In this document: one piece after another, positions 6,553-6,924 of the stretch
Layout of the letters: every line of letters begins with the position of its first letter
How positions within the stretch are numbered: position 1 is the stretch's first letter
Source: an uncultured bacterium
GTDB taxonomy: Bacteria; Actinomycetota; Coriobacteriia; Coriobacteriales; Coriobacteriaceae
NCBI GenBank assembly: GCA_905216075.1
Contig: CAJMSO010000092.1
Coordinates: forward strand, 1-6,924
DNA length: 6,924 nt
Direction: 5' to 3'
The notes under the pieces: model-generated
What the model was told of the DNA's origin: nothing
The model's input: the letters and a program-made list of their open reading frames with translations, nothing else
Databases searched by the model: none
Translations under genes and position numbers: made by a program

Positions 6553-6576
6553 GAACATTCTAGAACTATCTCGTTC
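6553..6576 (-). promoter_or_regulatory. Possible promoter/operator of the DUF4867-like gene
   Basis: A -10-like TAGAAT (minus strand, 6557-6562; five of six consensus bases) lies about 35 bases before the ATG. The -35 is poor (CTCAAA at 6580-6585, spacer 17). The -10 sits within the perfect palindrome TTCTAGAA (6558-6565). On the plus strand, GAAC at 6553 and 6563 and GTTC at 6573 recur at exact 10-bp steps, one helical turn, so a regulator could bind one DNA face here. This is suggestive only. Confidence 0.3.
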
Positions 6577-6596
6577 CGTTTTGAGCGCCCAGCATG

Positions 6597-6626
6597 AAAA
6601 AGCGCCCACAAAGAGCGGGAGCGCTT
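6597..6626 (-). terminator. Intrinsic terminator downstream of luxS
   Basis: On the minus strand, AAGCGCTCC pairs with GGGCGCTT (6600-6607 with 6618-6626, one bulged T) around a loop of about ten bases. It is followed by a run of five T (plus-strand A5, 6597-6601), two of which also belong to the stem. It starts 31 bases after the luxS stop codon, a typical distance, and ends the luxS transcript before the DUF4867-like gene. Confidence 0.75.
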
Positions 6627-6656
6627 CTGGCGCAAACGCTATTCCTGCCAGCAGCC

Positions 6657-6924
6657 TTACGCCTGCTGATAGTGCAGGTGCTTCTCGTCGATATCGGCCA
6701 GGTCGCGGTCGAGGTAGCGGCGCGCGAGCCAGTTAGCCATGGGAAGGTTCTGGTCTAGGTAGTTGCCGCACTCCTCGGGAGCGGCACCGGGAACATCGCC
6801 CTCAAAGCCGGCGACAAACTCGAACAGCTCACGTACGAGCGGCAGAATCTCCTCGCTCGTCACCTCACCAAACACGACGAGGTAAAAGCCCGTGCGGCAG
6901 CCCATGGGGCCAAAGTAGACGATA
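6657..6924 (-). CDS. luxS: S-ribosylhomocysteine lyase LuxS (C-terminal part; 5' end outside window)
   Basis: LuxS splits S-ribosylhomocysteine into homocysteine and DPD, the precursor of the quorum signal AI-2, in the activated methyl cycle of the cytoplasm. The 88 codons present begin in IVYFGPMGCRTGFY, whose Cys corresponds to the catalytic C84 of the Bacillus subtilis enzyme. They continue through PEECGNYLDQNLPMA, whose Cys is the third metal ligand after the HxxxH pair. That HxxxH motif and about 70 N-terminal residues lie beyond the right edge. The reading frame is open to the edge; the Met at 6905 is internal, because GP and the strand before it are conserved LuxS sequence. Stop TAA is at 6657-6659, followed by a terminator, so luxS is the last gene of its transcript. 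No frameshift is visible. Confidence 0.95.
   Translation of the reverse strand, partial: IVYFGPMGCRTGFYLVVFGEVTSEEILPLVRELFEFVAGFEGDVPGAAPEECGNYLDQNLPMANWLARRYLDRDLADIDEKHLHYQQA

Noticed and set aside
6523..6609. N-terminal extension of the DUF4867-like protein by 29 residues (start at 6609)
   Set aside because: It would overlap the luxS terminator and the likely promoter, while ATG 6522 has AGGAG at ideal spacing and begins the conserved family N-terminus.

Overview
The window reads as a GC-rich, gut-type actinobacterial chromosome. Coriobacteriia, perhaps Collinsella or a relative, is my best guess from protein style, gene content and base composition; I could not run a search. Every gene I can support is on the minus strand, so the window reads from right to left. 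The long plus-strand open frames are antisense shadows caused by the high GC.

Right edge (6657-6924): the C-terminal part of luxS (S-ribosylhomocysteine lyase, AI-2 synthesis), closed by a good intrinsic terminator at 6597-6626. Next comes a separately transcribed gene for a 214-residue DUF4867-like, probably cupin-fold protein (5878-6522). A gene-free stretch of 344 bases follows (5534-5877). It holds an unusual repeat island: a nearly perfect 47-nt palindrome (5679-5725) and two copies, 81 bp apart, of a long inverted-repeat unit built on the decamer ATCTGTAACA. The promoter I propose for the next gene lies in the same stretch, on the side nearest that gene.

Middle (4103-5533): a complete family GH1 6-phospho-beta-glucosidase with both catalytic glutamates and a Ser/Lys/Tyr phosphate-binding pocket. 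This implies uptake of beta-glucosides by a PTS encoded elsewhere. A strong hairpin at 4030-4067 separates it from the next operon.

Left half (1-3879): a compact signalling operon in the order membrane sensor-like protein, NarL/DesK-type membrane histidine kinase, LuxR/NarL-type response regulator. Genes meet or overlap by a few bases, so translation is probably coupled. The kinase has recognisable H, N, D and G boxes. The first protein has about eight membrane segments, a coiled coil and a kinase-like tail with no recognisable catalytic boxes, so it may be a co-sensor or pseudokinase partner. The regulator is cut by the left edge of the window and lacks only its extreme C-terminus. The signal and target genes cannot be read from this window.

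The most notable items are the three-part sensor operon with its apparent pseudokinase and the palindromic repeat island between the DUF4867 gene and the glucosidase gene.
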